The notes below the pieces were generated by a model that made no database searches, was not told where the DNA came from, and saw only the letters and a program-made list of their open reading frames with translations. The position numbers and the translations under genes were made by a program. A DNA stretch of 33,220 nucleotides, taken from contig CAZXWK010000026.1 in the NCBI GenBank assembly GCA_964644675.1, positions 1 to 33,220 of the forward strand, in the 5' to 3' direction. Positions 14,731-24,354 of the stretch are shown here, in pieces. Source of the stretch: CAZXWK01 sp964644675. Its GTDB lineage: Bacteria > Actinomycetota > Coriobacteriia > Anaerosomatales > JAAXUF01. Numbering within the stretch: position 1 is the first letter of the stretch; every line of letters starts with the position of its first letter.

Positions 14731-16023
14731 CTACCCCTTGATGTTGTAGAACGCGCCCATGCCCGGGTACTCGGCGGAGTCGCCCAGCTCCTCCTCGATG
14801 CGGATCAGCTGGTTGTACTTGGCGACACGGTCGCTGCGCGCCGGGGCGCCGGTCTTGATCTGGCCGCAGTTCACGGCGACGGCGAGGTCGGCGATCGTGG
14901 TGTCCTCGGTCTCGCCCGAGCGGTGGCTCATGACGCAGGTGTAGCCCGCCGTCTTCGCCATCTCGATCGCCTCGAGCGTCTCGGTGAGCGAGCCGATCTG
15001 GTTGACCTTGATGAGGATCGAGTTCGCGACGCCCATCTCGATGCCACGCGCGAGGCGCTCGGTGTTGGTGACGAACAGGTCGTCGCCCACGAGCTGGACC
15101 TTGGCGCCCAGGCGGTCGGTGAGCAGCTTCCAGCCCTCCCAGTCCTCCTCGGCCATGCCGTCCTCGATGCTGACGATCGGGTAGCGCTCGACGAGGTCGG
15201 CCCAGAAGTCGACCATCTCGGCCGAGGAGAGCTCGCGGCCCTCGCCGGCCAGCACGTAGACCTTGCGCTCGGTGTCGTAGATCTCGGTGGTCGCGGGGTC
15301 GAGCGCGAACTTGACCTGCTCGCCGGGCGTGTAGCCGGCCTGCTCGCACGCCTCGACGATGATCGCCAGCGCGGCCTCGTTGCTCTCGAGGTCCGGCGCG
15401 AAGCCGCCCTCGTCGCCCACGCCGGTGCCGAGCTTGCGGTCGTGCAGCACCTTCTTGAGCGTGTGGTAGATCTCGGCGCACCAGCGCAGGCCCTCGGCGA
15501 AGGTCGAGGCGCCCACGGGCATGACCATGAACTCCTGCAGGTCAACGTTGTTGTCGGCGTGTGCGCCGCCGTTGAGGATGTTCATCATCGGCACGGGCAG
15601 CAGGTGCGCGTTCGCGCCGCCCACGTAGCTGTAGAGCGTCAGCTCGGTGGACTCGGCGGCGGCGCGTGCGACGGCGAGCGAGACGCCCAGGATCGCGTTC
15701 GCGCCGAGCTTGCCCTTGTTGGGGGTGCCGTCGAGCTCGAGCAGGACGCCGTCGATGAGGCGCTGGTCGGTGGCGTCGAGGCCGACGATCTCCTCGGCGA
15801 TGATGTCGTTGACGTTGGCGACAGCGGTCAGGACGCCCTTGCCGCCGTAGCGCGCCGACTCGGTGTCGCGCAGCTCGACGGCCTCGAACGCGCCGGTCGA
15901 GGCGCCCGAGGGCACCGCCGCGCGGCCGAAGCTGCCGTCGTCGAGAACGACCTCGACCTCGACGGTGGGATTGCCGCGAGAGTCGAGTACCTCGCGTGCG
16001 TATACGTCGGTGATGATGCTCAT
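14731..16023 (-). CDS. eno: Enolase
   Basis: A 430-residue phosphopyruvate hydratase, converting 2-phosphoglycerate to phosphoenolpyruvate. The start MSIITDVYAREVLDSRGNPT is unmistakable. Active-site and metal residues are in SIEDGMAEEDWEGW, QLVGDDLFVTN, ILIKVNQIGSLTET and MSHRSGETEDTTIADLAV. The C-terminus ELGDSAEYPGMGAFYNIKG is also standard. The ATG overlaps the mazG stop as ATGA, so the two are translationally coupled. In many Actinomycetota mazG, eno and ftsB/divIC are neighbours, as here apart from the two inserted genes. Nothing is unusual in the protein. Confidence 0.98.
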   Translation of the reverse strand: MSIITDVYAREVLDSRGNPTVEVEVVLDDGSFGRAAVPSGASTGAFEAVELRDTESARYGGKGVLTAVANVNDIIAEEIVGLDATDQRLIDGVLLELDGTPNKGKLGANAILGVSLAVARAAAESTELTLYSYVGGANAHLLPVPMMNILNGGAHADNNVDLQEFMVMPVGASTFAEGLRWCAEIYHTLKKVLHDRKLGTGVGDEGGFAPDLESNEAALAIIVEACEQAGYTPGEQVKFALDPATTEIYDTERKVYVLAGEGRELSSAEMVDFWADLVERYPIVSIEDGMAEEDWEGWKLLTDRLGAKVQLVGDDLFVTNTERLARGIEMGVANSILIKVNQIGSLTETLEAIEMAKTAGYTCVMSHRSGETEDTTIADLAVAVNCGQIKTGAPARSDRVAKYNQLIRIEEELGDSAEYPGMGAFYNIKG

Positions 16024-16805
16024 GGTGTGCGCCCCTTCTCCTTCTGTTTGGCCTGCTGCCAGAGTGCTTCCTGTTCGTCCAGGTCGAGTTCTGCGACGTT
16101 GCGGCCTTCGCCCGCGGCCGCCTCCTCCATCGCCGACCAGCGCGTGCGGAACTTGTCGCACGTCCCGCGCAGCGCCGTCTCGGCGTCGATGCCCTGCTTG
16201 CGGGCGAGATTCACGATCGTGAAGAGCAGATCGCCGATCTCGTCGGCGGCCTCCGGGCTGCCCGGCTCGGTCGCCTTGAGCTCGTCGAGCTCCTCGTGCA
16301 CCTTCGCCCAGACGCCGTCGAGGCTCTCCCACTCGAAGCCCGCCGAGACGGCCTTGCGCGAGATGGTCTGCGCGAGCATGAGCGCCGGCAGGGCGTGCGG
16401 GACCGTGTCGAGCAGCCCCTGGTTCTTCTCGGCGCGCTCGGTGGCCTTGATCTGGTCCCAGTTCGCGAGCACCTCGCCGGCGGTGTCCGCGGCGACTTCC
16501 TCGCCGAAGACGTGCGGGTGGCGCCGGACGATCTTCGCGGTGATGGCCGCGACCACATCGTCGATGGTGAACTCACCGGCATCGGCTGCGATCTGCGACT
16601 GGAGGACCACCTGCAACAGAACGTCGCCGAGTTCCTCTCGGATCTCGGCGACGTCGTCTGTCTCTATGGCGTGGACGGCCTCGTAGGCCTCTTCCACCAT
16701 GTTCTTCGCGATCGACTTGTGCGTCTGCTCGCGGTCCCACGGGCACCCATCAGGGGCCCGCAGAGCGGCGATCACCTCAACGAACTCGTCGAACCCGTGT
16801 GCCAC
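16020..16805 (-). CDS. mazG: MazG nucleoside triphosphate pyrophosphohydrolase
   Basis: A 261-residue protein with the two-domain MazG plan. It hydrolyses NTPs or dNTPs to the monophosphate and pyrophosphate, a housecleaning role. The first domain has LRAPDGCPWDREQTHKSI and the metal site EEAYEAVHAIE ... EIREELGDVLLQVV. The linker holds RRHPHVFGEE, and the second domain has FEWESLDGVWAKVHEELDE and ADEIGDLLFTIVNLAR. The GTG start at 16805-16803 leads into AHGFDEFVEVIAALR, the usual N-terminus. It follows the parvulin lipoprotein gene by 32 bases and overlaps eno by four, so it is part of an mfd-to-eno operon. Length is typical. Confidence 0.96.
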   Translation of the reverse strand: MAHGFDEFVEVIAALRAPDGCPWDREQTHKSIAKNMVEEAYEAVHAIETDDVAEIREELGDVLLQVVLQSQIAADAGEFTIDDVVAAITAKIVRRHPHVFGEEVAADTAGEVLANWDQIKATERAEKNQGLLDTVPHALPALMLAQTISRKAVSAGFEWESLDGVWAKVHEELDELKATEPGSPEAADEIGDLLFTIVNLARKQGIDAETALRGTCDKFRTRWSAMEEAAAGEGRNVAELDLDEQEALWQQAKQKEKGRTP

Positions 16806-16837
16806 GACTCCCCCCGGCCGGTGCGCTGTGCCGCTGG

Positions 16838-17833
16838 CTACTTGGTGGGCGTCGCGGTCTTGCTCTCGCCCTTGGCGTTGGCGGTCTTGAGCTGCGGGTC
16901 GAGGATCTCGATCTTGGCGTTCTTGCGCAGGTCGTTCAGGAACTGCTGGTAGCTGTCGGCCTTGCGCTGCTGAACGATGATCTGCTCGATCTGCGCCTTG
17001 ACCTCCTCGAGCGTCTGCTGGGAACCGGCGCGCTCGTCGGTGACGCGGATGATGTGCCAGCCGTACGGGCTCTCGACGAGACCCGAGGTCTGGCCCTTCT
17101 TCAGCTTGTCGAGCGCGGTCTGGAACTCGGTGACGTACGGGCTCGTCGGCCAGCCCAGGTCGCCGCCCTTCGAGGCGGTGGCGGTGTCGATCGAGTACTT
17201 CTTGGCCAGCGCGGCGAAGTCGCCACCGGCCTGGACCTCCTTGAGGACCTTCTCGGCGGTCGCCTTGTCCTCCGGCTTGAAGAGGATGTGCGACGCCTTC
17301 TTGGCCTCCTTCTGGTAGAACTGCGCGGTGTTCTTGTCGTAGTAGTCCTTGATGTCCTGCGCAGTGACCTTCTGGTCCTTGGCGAGAGACTCGATCAGCT
17401 TCTGCGTGATGAGCTGGTTCTTGATCTGCACCTTGAGCGAGTCGACGGTCATGCCGGCGCTCTTGAGGGCCTCGTTGAACTGGGCCTCGTCCTTGAAGCC
17501 GCTCTTGAGCTGGTCGATCTGCTTCTGGATGTCGGCATCGGCGACGTTGATCTTCTTGTCCTTGGCCGCCTGCTCGATGAGCTTCTGGTTGATCAGGTTG
17601 TCCAAGAGACGCTGCTTGAAGTCGAGGAGGCGACCTTCGCCGTCCGCGCCTTCGAACATCTGCGGGTACTGCTTCTTGAGCTGCTCGAGCTGAGTGTTCA
17701 GCTCGGTCTGGGTGATGGCCTCACCGTTGACCTTGGCAGCGGTGTCCTTGCTCGTGCAGCCGGATGCGCCCAGAACGCCGATGACAAGGGCGCCCAGCAG
17801 CGCGGCAACGAGCAGCTTGCGGGTGGACTTCAT
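16838..17833 (-). CDS. Parvulin-type peptidyl-prolyl isomerase lipoprotein (PrsA/SurA-like)
   Basis: The 331-residue protein is exported: positive start MKSTRK, hydrophobic stretch, then ASGC with Cys26 as the probable lipidated residue. A SurA_N/PrsA-like helical region follows (EAITQTELNTQLEQLKKQYP to about 180). The parvulin domain, about 180-280, shows ASHILFKPEDKATAEKVL, FAALAKKYSID, GGDLGW and SPYGWHIIRVTDER. A Lys-rich helical tail ends it. Such proteins fold or isomerise secreted proteins at the outer face of the membrane. The ATG at 17833 has AGGAGGAA seven bases upstream. It lies 31 bases after mfd, an arrangement common among Actinomycetota and Firmicutes. Confidence 0.94.
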   Translation of the reverse strand: MKSTRKLLVAALLGALVIGVLGASGCTSKDTAAKVNGEAITQTELNTQLEQLKKQYPQMFEGADGEGRLLDFKQRLLDNLINQKLIEQAAKDKKINVADADIQKQIDQLKSGFKDEAQFNEALKSAGMTVDSLKVQIKNQLITQKLIESLAKDQKVTAQDIKDYYDKNTAQFYQKEAKKASHILFKPEDKATAEKVLKEVQAGGDFAALAKKYSIDTATASKGGDLGWPTSPYVTEFQTALDKLKKGQTSGLVESPYGWHIIRVTDERAGSQQTLEEVKAQIEQIIVQQRKADSYQQFLNDLRKNAKIEILDPQLKTANAKGESKTATPTK

Positions 17834-17864
17834 TGCCCGATTCCTCCTGATTGATGGGTCAGAC

Positions 17865-20800
17865 TCACGCGAGTATAGCATCGAGTATGCCGAGAGCCGT
17901 GGCCGTCACAGAAGCTCCATAGTCGAGCGGAAGTGCCAGTTTCTTCTCGCGCTCGATCCACACCGCTCCTTGCGCCGCGAGCTGGCCTCTCTTCTCGTCG
18001 CTGAGGGCGAGTGGCCAGATGGTCAAGCGGCGCCGGACGACCCCGACGTTGGTCGCCTTGGCCTCGGCGGCCATCGCTCGGATGCGCGCGATGTCGACCA
18101 GGTTCTTCGCGGGCGACGGCGGCGCGCCGAAGCGCTCGACCATCTCCTCGCGCACCGCGTCGACCGCCTCGATCGAGGGCGAGCCGGCGAGCCGGCGATA
18201 GATGCGCACGCGCTCGTCGACGGCGTCGACGTACTCCTCGGGCAGGAACGCGGGGACCGGCAGGTCGACGCGGACCTCGGGGAAGGCGACGAGCGGCTCG
18301 CCACGCGCCTCGCTGACGGCCTCCTGCAGCATCTGCGCGAACAGGTCGAAACCCACCGCCGAGAGGTTGCCTGACTGCTCGGCGCCCAGAAGCGAGCCGG
18401 CGCCGCGGATCTCGAGGTCGCGCATGGCGACCTTGATGCCGCTGCCCAGCTCGGTGTTCTCGCCGATCGCGGTGAGGCGCTCGACGGCGGTCTCGGTGAG
18501 CGCCGCGGTGCGCGGGAACAGGAAGTACGCGTACGCGCGTACGTGGCTGCGGCCGACGCGCCCCTTGAGCTGGTAGAGCTGCGCGAGGCCCAGCCGCTGG
18601 CTGTCCTCGATGATGAGCGTGTTGGAGTGCGGGTTGTCGATGCCGGACTCGATGATCGTGGTCGCGACGAGCACGTCGTACTCGTTGGCCGCGAACGCCT
18701 CCATGACGTGCTCGAGCTCGCGCTCGCTCATCTGCCCGTGCGCGACGCCCACGCGCGCCTCGGGCGCGGCGTCCATCACGCGGCGCACCGCGTCGTCGAT
18801 CGTCTTGACGCGGTTGGAGACGTAGTAGACCTGCCCCCCGCGTTCGAGCTCTCGGCGGATGGCGCCGGACACGACGTCCTCGTCCCACTCGCCCACGTGC
18901 ACGTTGACCGGGAAGCGGTTGGGCGGCGGCGTGTCGATGACGCTCATGTCGCGCACGCCCGACAACGACATCTGCAGCGTGCGCGGGATGGGCGTCGCGC
19001 TCATCGCGAGCACGTCGATCTGCTCGCGCAGGTTCTTGATGTGCTCCTTGTGCTCGACGCCGAAGCGCTGTTCCTCGTCGATGATGACGAGCCCCAGGTC
19101 CTTGGGCGCCACGTCGCGCGAGAGCAGCCGGTGCGTGCCGACGAGCACGTCGACCTCACCCGCCGAGAACCCCTCGAGCGCGGCCTTCTGCTGCGCCTCG
19201 TTGCGGAAGCGCGAGAGCACCTCGACGCGCACCGGGTACGGCTCGAACCGCTCGCTGAACGTCGTGAAGTGCTGCTGCGCGAGGATGGTCGTGGGGCAGA
19301 GCACCATGACCTGCTTGCCGTCCTGCGTCGCCTTGAAAGCGGCGCGGATCGCGACCTCGGTCTTGCCGTAGCCCACGTCGCCGCAGATCAGGCGGTCCAT
19401 CGGCTTGTCCGACTCCATGTCCGCCTTCACGTCGGCGATCGCCGCGAGCTGGTCGGGCGTCTCCTCGAACGCGAACGACGCCTCCATCTCGAGTTGCCAG
19501 GGCGTGTCCTCGCGGTACGCGTAGCCGGTGACGGTCGAACGCCGCGCGTACAGGTCGACCAGGTCGAACGCCAGCTGCCGAGCAGCCCGCCGTGCCTTGC
19601 CGGTCGCGCGCGACCAGTCCGCGGTGTTGAGCCGAGTGACCCGGGGCGCGCTGCCGTCGGGACCGACGAACTTGGTGACGCGATCGATCTGCTCGACCGG
19701 GACGTAGAGCTTGTCGCCCTTCGCGTACTCGAGCAGCAGGTAGTCGCGGTCGGAGCCGAGCACCTCCTGGCGCACGATCTCCTTGAACAGCGCGATGCCG
19801 TGCGTGGCGTGCACCACGTAGTCGCCCGGCTCGAACGCGAACGTGAGGCGCGTGGGGTCGACGTTGCGGCGTGCGCGGCGCGCAGCCGAGCGCGGGAAGA
19901 CGTCGTCGATCGAGACCACCGCGAGCTTGGCGTCGGCGATGACGAAGCCCGCGGGCACCTCGGTGTCGGTGACGTCGACGACGCCCGTCTGCAGCGGGGC
20001 GTGCGCGGCGGCGGGATCGACCACGCCGTGCGCGGCGTGGTCGCGCTCGCCGACGACGCGTACGCCGGCTTCCTCGAGCGTGTCGGAGACGCGGCGGCGG
20101 GCCCGGCGGTCCGGGACCGCGAGCGCCAGCGCGTAGCCGGCGGAGAGCAGCGAGCGGACGCCGCCCACGAAGCGCTCCTCGCCCCCGACGACCTCGGGGC
20201 GGCGAGCCGCGAGCTCGGCGTCGACGCCGGCGCCCGCGCGCAACAGCGAGAGCAGCGTGAGGCGCTGGCGCTCGCCGAAGTCGAGCTGGGCCGGCGAGAG
20301 GTAGAGGCCGTCGAGCGAGCAGCCGGCGGCCTTGGCGAGGCCTTCGAGTTCTTCTCGGCGGCGGACGGAGTCGTCGAAGAGCGAGCGGGGCTCGGCGACC
20401 ACGACGAGCACGTCGCTCCCCAGGTACTCGGTGGGCATGCCGGGGCGCTTGTAGAAGAGCGGCAGGTAGCGCTCGATACCGTTGAAGTAGACGCCTTCGC
20501 GCATGAGCTCGAGGCGCCTCGCGGTCTCGGGCTCCTTGAGCGCCTCGTCGCGCAGGACCTTCTCGGCGTGCTCGACGCCGCGCGAACCGATCGCGAGCTC
20601 GCGGCACGGAAAGACGAGCGTGGGCTCGGCGTCGCCGATGGCCTGGCCGGTGGTGGGCACGTAGCGGCGCAGCGTCTCGATGTCGTCGCCGAACAGTTCG
20701 GCGCGCACCGGCGCCTGACTGCCGGCGGGGAAGACGTCGAGGATGCCGCCGCGTACCGCGAACTGGCCGGGCTGCTCGGCGGTCTCGACGCGCTCGTAGC

Positions 20801-21281
20801 CCATGCGCGCGAGCTGCGCGGCCGCGGCGTCGAGGTCGAGCGTCCCGCCCGCCGCGAGCTCGAGCGGGTCGAAGACGTGGCTGCCCTGGGGCGGCACGCA
20901 GCGCATGAGAGCGCGCGCCGAGGCGACCACCACGTGCGACTCGTTCTTGTCGAGCGAATACAGTGCTCGCGCGCGAGCGCCGACCTGCTCGAGATCGGGC
21001 GCGTCGTCGCTCCAGGGGTAGTCGGTGCGGTCCGGGAAGCGCAGCACGCGGTCCTGGCCGAGCAGCGCGGCCGTCTGGCGCCAGAAGCGCTCGGCGTTCT
21101 CCTCGCCCGCGACCACGACGAGCGTCGGGCGCGGCTCCTGGGCGAACAGCGAGGCCACGACGGTGGGCCGGATGAGACCGGGCGCGGCGAGCGTCGCGTC
21201 CTGCCCCCTGCCGAGCAGGTCGGTGATCGCCGAGTAGGGCTTGGACGCGGCGAGCGTGGCGGCGATGCGATCGATCAGCAT
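17865..21281 (-). CDS. mfd: Transcription-repair coupling factor
   Basis: A 1138-residue Mfd, close to the 1148 of E. coli. It removes RNA polymerase stalled at lesions and recruits UvrA. The N-terminal UvrB-like part includes GGILDVFPAGSQAPVRAELF. The RNA-polymerase interaction part holds PGDYVVHATHGIALFKEI. The translocase motor has Walker A GDVGYGKTEVAIRAAF (Lys near 640), LCPTTILAQQHF, VIIDEEQRFGVEHKE, AMSATPIPRTLQMSL, and later ATTIIESGIDNPHSNT and QLYQLKGRVGRS. The C-terminal domain (VRVDLPVPAFLPEEYV and after) is complete. The ATG at 21281-21279 has GAGGAG upstream, and a good promoter precedes it. It begins the operon continuing into the isomerase, mazG and eno. Confidence 0.98.
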   Translation of the reverse strand: MLIDRIAATLAASKPYSAITDLLGRGQDATLAAPGLIRPTVVASLFAQEPRPTLVVVAGEENAERFWRQTAALLGQDRVLRFPDRTDYPWSDDAPDLEQVGARARALYSLDKNESHVVVASARALMRCVPPQGSHVFDPLELAAGGTLDLDAAAAQLARMGYERVETAEQPGQFAVRGGILDVFPAGSQAPVRAELFGDDIETLRRYVPTTGQAIGDAEPTLVFPCRELAIGSRGVEHAEKVLRDEALKEPETARRLELMREGVYFNGIERYLPLFYKRPGMPTEYLGSDVLVVVAEPRSLFDDSVRRREELEGLAKAAGCSLDGLYLSPAQLDFGERQRLTLLSLLRAGAGVDAELAARRPEVVGGEERFVGGVRSLLSAGYALALAVPDRRARRRVSDTLEEAGVRVVGERDHAAHGVVDPAAAHAPLQTGVVDVTDTEVPAGFVIADAKLAVVSIDDVFPRSAARRARRNVDPTRLTFAFEPGDYVVHATHGIALFKEIVRQEVLGSDRDYLLLEYAKGDKLYVPVEQIDRVTKFVGPDGSAPRVTRLNTADWSRATGKARRAARQLAFDLVDLYARRSTVTGYAYREDTPWQLEMEASFAFEETPDQLAAIADVKADMESDKPMDRLICGDVGYGKTEVAIRAAFKATQDGKQVMVLCPTTILAQQHFTTFSERFEPYPVRVEVLSRFRNEAQQKAALEGFSAGEVDVLVGTHRLLSRDVAPKDLGLVIIDEEQRFGVEHKEHIKNLREQIDVLAMSATPIPRTLQMSLSGVRDMSVIDTPPPNRFPVNVHVGEWDEDVVSGAIRRELERGGQVYYVSNRVKTIDDAVRRVMDAAPEARVGVAHGQMSERELEHVMEAFAANEYDVLVATTIIESGIDNPHSNTLIIEDSQRLGLAQLYQLKGRVGRSHVRAYAYFLFPRTAALTETAVERLTAIGENTELGSGIKVAMRDLEIRGAGSLLGAEQSGNLSAVGFDLFAQMLQEAVSEARGEPLVAFPEVRVDLPVPAFLPEEYVDAVDERVRIYRRLAGSPSIEAVDAVREEMVERFGAPPSPAKNLVDIARIRAMAAEAKATNVGVVRRRLTIWPLALSDEKRGQLAAQGAVWIEREKKLALPLDYGASVTATALGILDAILA

Positions 21282-21445
21282 GGGGCGCGAGTCTCCTCGG
21301 TCGGGCGTGGCGGTGCCGGGTCGGACGTGGCGTTCTTGTCGGGCGCGAAGCGCACGCTGGGCGCCCGCGATCGCCGCGCCACCCGGGACGCCAGGCCCGG
21401 ACAGCACGACAGCCCGCAACCGGCAAGCCGGGCGGGTGTCCCCGC

Positions 21446-21474
21446 ACACTAGACCCGGCCGCGTACCGGGTCAA
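21446..21474 (-). promoter_or_regulatory. Promoter of mfd
   Basis: On the minus strand TTGACC (21474-21469) and TAGTGT (21451-21446) are separated by exactly 17 bases. The start of transcription would fall about 160 bases upstream of the mfd ATG. It is divergent from and nearly abuts the MFS gene promoter, so one regulator could affect both. Confidence 0.6.
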
Positions 21475-21494
21475 GCGCGCCCGCGCGCGAGGGG

Positions 21495-21500
21495 TACACT
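21495..21500 (+). promoter_or_regulatory. Probable -10 box of MFS gene
   Basis: TACACT, with a predicted start near 21507. That start lies downstream of a GTG at 21504 and favours the GTG at 21537 as the true start codon. The -35 region is not clear. Confidence 0.4.
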
Positions 21501-21536
21501 CTAGTGATTCGCACTGCTCGGAAAGGTCGCACTCCC

Positions 21537-23090
21537 GTGCCCGCAGACCCGACTCAGGAACCGCTCGGCAGCCGTCCCGACGCCGGTGACACCGTCAGCG
21601 AGGGCGTCGCTCCCGGCGACGCCTCCGACCCGGCCGAGTGCCCACCCGGCACCGACGACTGCCCCATCGCCGAGAACCCCGACGACGTCGTCGACCAGGA
21701 ACCGATCACCATCGAGGCCGACACCGAGGTGCCGCCCGCGGCGCTCATTCGGCGCGGCTGGGTGGCTCACACGTTCGAGTCGTTCCGCCACCGCGACTTC
21801 ACCCTCTTCTGGTCGGGCGCGCTGGTGAGCAACGTCGGCACGTGGATGCAGAACGCCGCGCTCGTGATCGTGGTCTACTCGCTCGCGCCCAAGCAGGCGT
21901 CGCTCTACGCGGGCATCGTGCAGTTCATCTCGGGGGCGCCGGTGTTCTTCCTCGCGATTCCCGCCGGCGACATCGCCGACCGCTTCGACCGCCGCAAGAT
22001 GCTCATCGTCATCCAGGCGGTGCTCATGGTGCAGGCGCTCGGACTGGGCGTGCTGTACTCGACCGGAGTGCTCACTCCCGACCGGCCGCTGTTCTCGATC
22101 GGCCTGGTCGCGGCGCTCGGGCTGGTCGCCGGGGTCTTCTCGGCGTTCATGATGCCGGCCTTCCAGTCGATGCTGCCGGACCTGGTCCCGCGCGAGTCGC
22201 TCATGAACGCGATCGCGCTGAACTCGGCGCAGTTCCAGAGCTCGAGGATGCTCGGCCCGATGGTGGTCTCGGCGATCGTGCTCGCGGGCGCGGGGATGGC
22301 CGTGGTCTTCTACGCGAACGCAGCGAGCTTCCTGTTCGTGATCGCGGCGCTGCTCGCGATCCGTCCCCGCCCGCAGTTCGAAGCGGGCGGCGACGCCGCG
22401 CACCAGCGCGGCGAAGAGACGGTCATGCAGCGGCTGGGAGCGGGCATCGCCTACGCGCGCGAGCATCCGGCCGTGGGCATGCTCATCATCTCGACGGCGA
22501 TGCTCACCATCTTCGGCTTCCCCTACATGACGCTGCTCGCCGCGATCGTCGCCCAGAACCTGGGGGGCGTTCAGTCGCAGGTCGAGCGGCTCGTCGCGGT
22601 GATCATGGCGTTCAACGGCTTCGGAGCGCTGGTGGGCGCGCTCATCGTCGCGAGCCTGCCGACGAACATCCGCCGCTATCGCGTCATCCCGTTCACGCTC
22701 ATGGCGTTCGCGGTGTTCGTGATCGGCTTCTCGCAGTCGCACTCCGAGTGGGTGATGGCGACGTTCTCCGTGCTCGCCGGCGCGGCGCTCATGAGCACGA
22801 ACTCGCTCGTCCTCACGTCGATCCAGGCCGCCGTGCCGGGCTACTTGCGCGGCCGCGTCATGGCGCTGTTCGTGATGGCGTTCGTCGGCATCATGCCGTT
22901 CTCGGCGCTGGTCTTCGGGCCGGTCGGTCAGATCATCGGGCCGGACAAGGCGATCACGTTCGCCGGCGTGGTGCTGCTCGCGTGGTCGGCGCTGCTCGCC
23001 TCGCGGCCAGGCTGGATCGCGACCGAAACGCTGTCCGAGACGCGCGCCGGTGCCGGGCCTGGCGGGGCGGGTCCGGGGGGTCGCGCGTGA
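21537..23090 (+). CDS. MFS transporter, EntS/MFS_3-like exporter
   Basis: A 517-residue major-facilitator protein, beginning with a hydrophilic acidic region of about 60 residues before the first membrane helix. The conserved region WSGALVSNVGTWMQNAALV and the cytoplasmic-loop motif DIADRFDRRKMLIV match the EntS/MFS_3 group, drug or siderophore exporters. About 12 hydrophobic helices can be traced, for instance ALGLVAGVFSAFMMPAFQSM, MLTIFGFPYMTLLAAIVA and VMALFVMAFVGIMPFSALVF. Start: GTG at 21537 has GAAAGG at 21521-21526 with 10 bases spacing; an in-frame GTG at 21504 is less likely because the -10 box would put it upstream of transcription. It overlaps the M28 peptidase gene (GTGA), suggesting co-translation. 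Substrate unknown. Confidence 0.9.
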   Translation: MPADPTQEPLGSRPDAGDTVSEGVAPGDASDPAECPPGTDDCPIAENPDDVVDQEPITIEADTEVPPAALIRRGWVAHTFESFRHRDFTLFWSGALVSNVGTWMQNAALVIVVYSLAPKQASLYAGIVQFISGAPVFFLAIPAGDIADRFDRRKMLIVIQAVLMVQALGLGVLYSTGVLTPDRPLFSIGLVAALGLVAGVFSAFMMPAFQSMLPDLVPRESLMNAIALNSAQFQSSRMLGPMVVSAIVLAGAGMAVVFYANAASFLFVIAALLAIRPRPQFEAGGDAAHQRGEETVMQRLGAGIAYAREHPAVGMLIISTAMLTIFGFPYMTLLAAIVAQNLGGVQSQVERLVAVIMAFNGFGALVGALIVASLPTNIRRYRVIPFTLMAFAVFVIGFSQSHSEWVMATFSVLAGAALMSTNSLVLTSIQAAVPGYLRGRVMALFVMAFVGIMPFSALVFGPVGQIIGPDKAITFAGVVLLAWSALLASRPGWIATETLSETRAGAGPGGAGPGGRA

Positions 23091-24298
23091 ACACCAGCGA
23101 GCGCATCGCCGCGTTGTGCGGCCCGCACCCCGACCGCCACGTCGGAGGACCCGGCAACCGCGCCGCCAACGACCTGTTCGCGGCCGAGGCCGCGGCTGCG
23201 GGCTTCGAGGTCGAGCGGCTGCCGTTCGAGGCGCTCGAGTGGCTGCCGGGACCCGAGGGCGCGTGGCTCGAGCTGCCCGCCGGCGGCGAGCGCGTCGAGC
23301 TGAAACCCGGGCCGTTCTCGGCGGGCGTGGACTCCGTCGCGCCGCTGGTGCCGATCGCGACCGTCAACGAGCTCGAGGCACTCGACGCGCCCGGCGCCGT
23401 GCTACTGCTCCACGGCGAGATCGCATCCGAGCAGCTCGCCCCACGCAACTACCCCTTCTACCAGATGCCGGGCCATGCCCGGATCCTCTCGGCGATCGAT
23501 GCGGCGCGGCCGCTCGCGGTCGTGGCGCTCACCGACCGCACGCCGATGGCGCACGCGGTCTCCCCCTTCCCGCTCTTCGAGGACGGCGACTTCGGCCACC
23601 CCTCGGCGTACCTGCACGCACGCGAGACCGAGCGGCTGCTCGCGCACGCGGGGCAGGAGGTGCGGCTGCGGATCGACTCGGCGACGCGCATGGTGCCCGC
23701 CGAGCAGGTCGTCGCGCGCAAGGCGGGCTCGAGCTCGCGCCGCGTGGTGGTGAGCGGTCACGTCGACAGCCGCCACGGCACGCCTGGCGCGCTCGACAAT
23801 GCGACCGGGGTCGCCGTGCTGCTGGCGGTCGCCGACCGGCTCGCCGGCACGACGCCCGCGCTGAGCGTCGAGCTGGTGCCGTTCAACGGCGAGGACGACT
23901 ACGCGGCGCCGGGCGAGATGGCGTACCTGGCCTCGCCGGCCGGGGCAGACCTGGGCGATGTGGCGGTCGCGGTGAACATCGACGCCGCCGCGCGCGAGGG
24001 CGACACGACGCAGATCTCGTTCTACTCGTGCCCGGACGAGCTGCGCGCCGCGGCACTCGAGACGGCCGCGACCTCGGCCGCGCACGTCGAGCAGGGGCCC
24101 GAGTGGCCGATGAGCGACCACATGGTGTTCGCGATGCGCGGGGTTCCGGCGATCGCCGTGACCTCGAGTGGACTGATGGACATCTCGAACACCGTCGCGC
24201 ACACCGCGCTCGACGTCCCGGAGCTCGCGGACCCGGCGCTGGTCGAGGACGCCGCCGACTTCATCGCCGCGCTCGTCGAGCGACTCGGCGGAGTCTGA
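23087..24298 (+). CDS. M28-family metallopeptidase (aminopeptidase-like)
   Basis: A 403-residue zinc peptidase-like protein. Metal and catalytic positions can be followed: SGHVDSRHG (His, Asp), LDNATGVAVLLAVADRL (Asp), FNGEDDYAAPGEMAYL (catalytic Glu followed by Asp where most M28 enzymes have Glu), VNIDAAAREG (Asp) and MSDHMVFAMRGVPAIAV (His). Between about 60 and 190 a segment with PFYQMPGHARILSAI may be a PA-like insert. There is no signal peptide, so it is probably cytoplasmic and removes N-terminal residues from peptides. The GTG overlaps the end of the MFS gene; together they may export or process a peptide-like compound, but that is inference. Confidence 0.85.
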   Translation: MNTSERIAALCGPHPDRHVGGPGNRAANDLFAAEAAAAGFEVERLPFEALEWLPGPEGAWLELPAGGERVELKPGPFSAGVDSVAPLVPIATVNELEALDAPGAVLLLHGEIASEQLAPRNYPFYQMPGHARILSAIDAARPLAVVALTDRTPMAHAVSPFPLFEDGDFGHPSAYLHARETERLLAHAGQEVRLRIDSATRMVPAEQVVARKAGSSSRRVVVSGHVDSRHGTPGALDNATGVAVLLAVADRLAGTTPALSVELVPFNGEDDYAAPGEMAYLASPAGADLGDVAVAVNIDAAAREGDTTQISFYSCPDELRAAALETAATSAAHVEQGPEWPMSDHMVFAMRGVPAIAVTSSGLMDISNTVAHTALDVPELADPALVEDAADFIAALVERLGGV

Positions 24299-24354
24299 CC
24301 GCCCGACGGGTATCCTCTCCCCACACACGAACGCCGCCGAGAGGAGCCCATGCC

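Noticed and set aside
21504..21536. Upstream GTG as the start of the MFS gene
   Set aside because: It would lie at or before the predicted transcription start and has no ribosome binding site; the GTG at 21537 has both.
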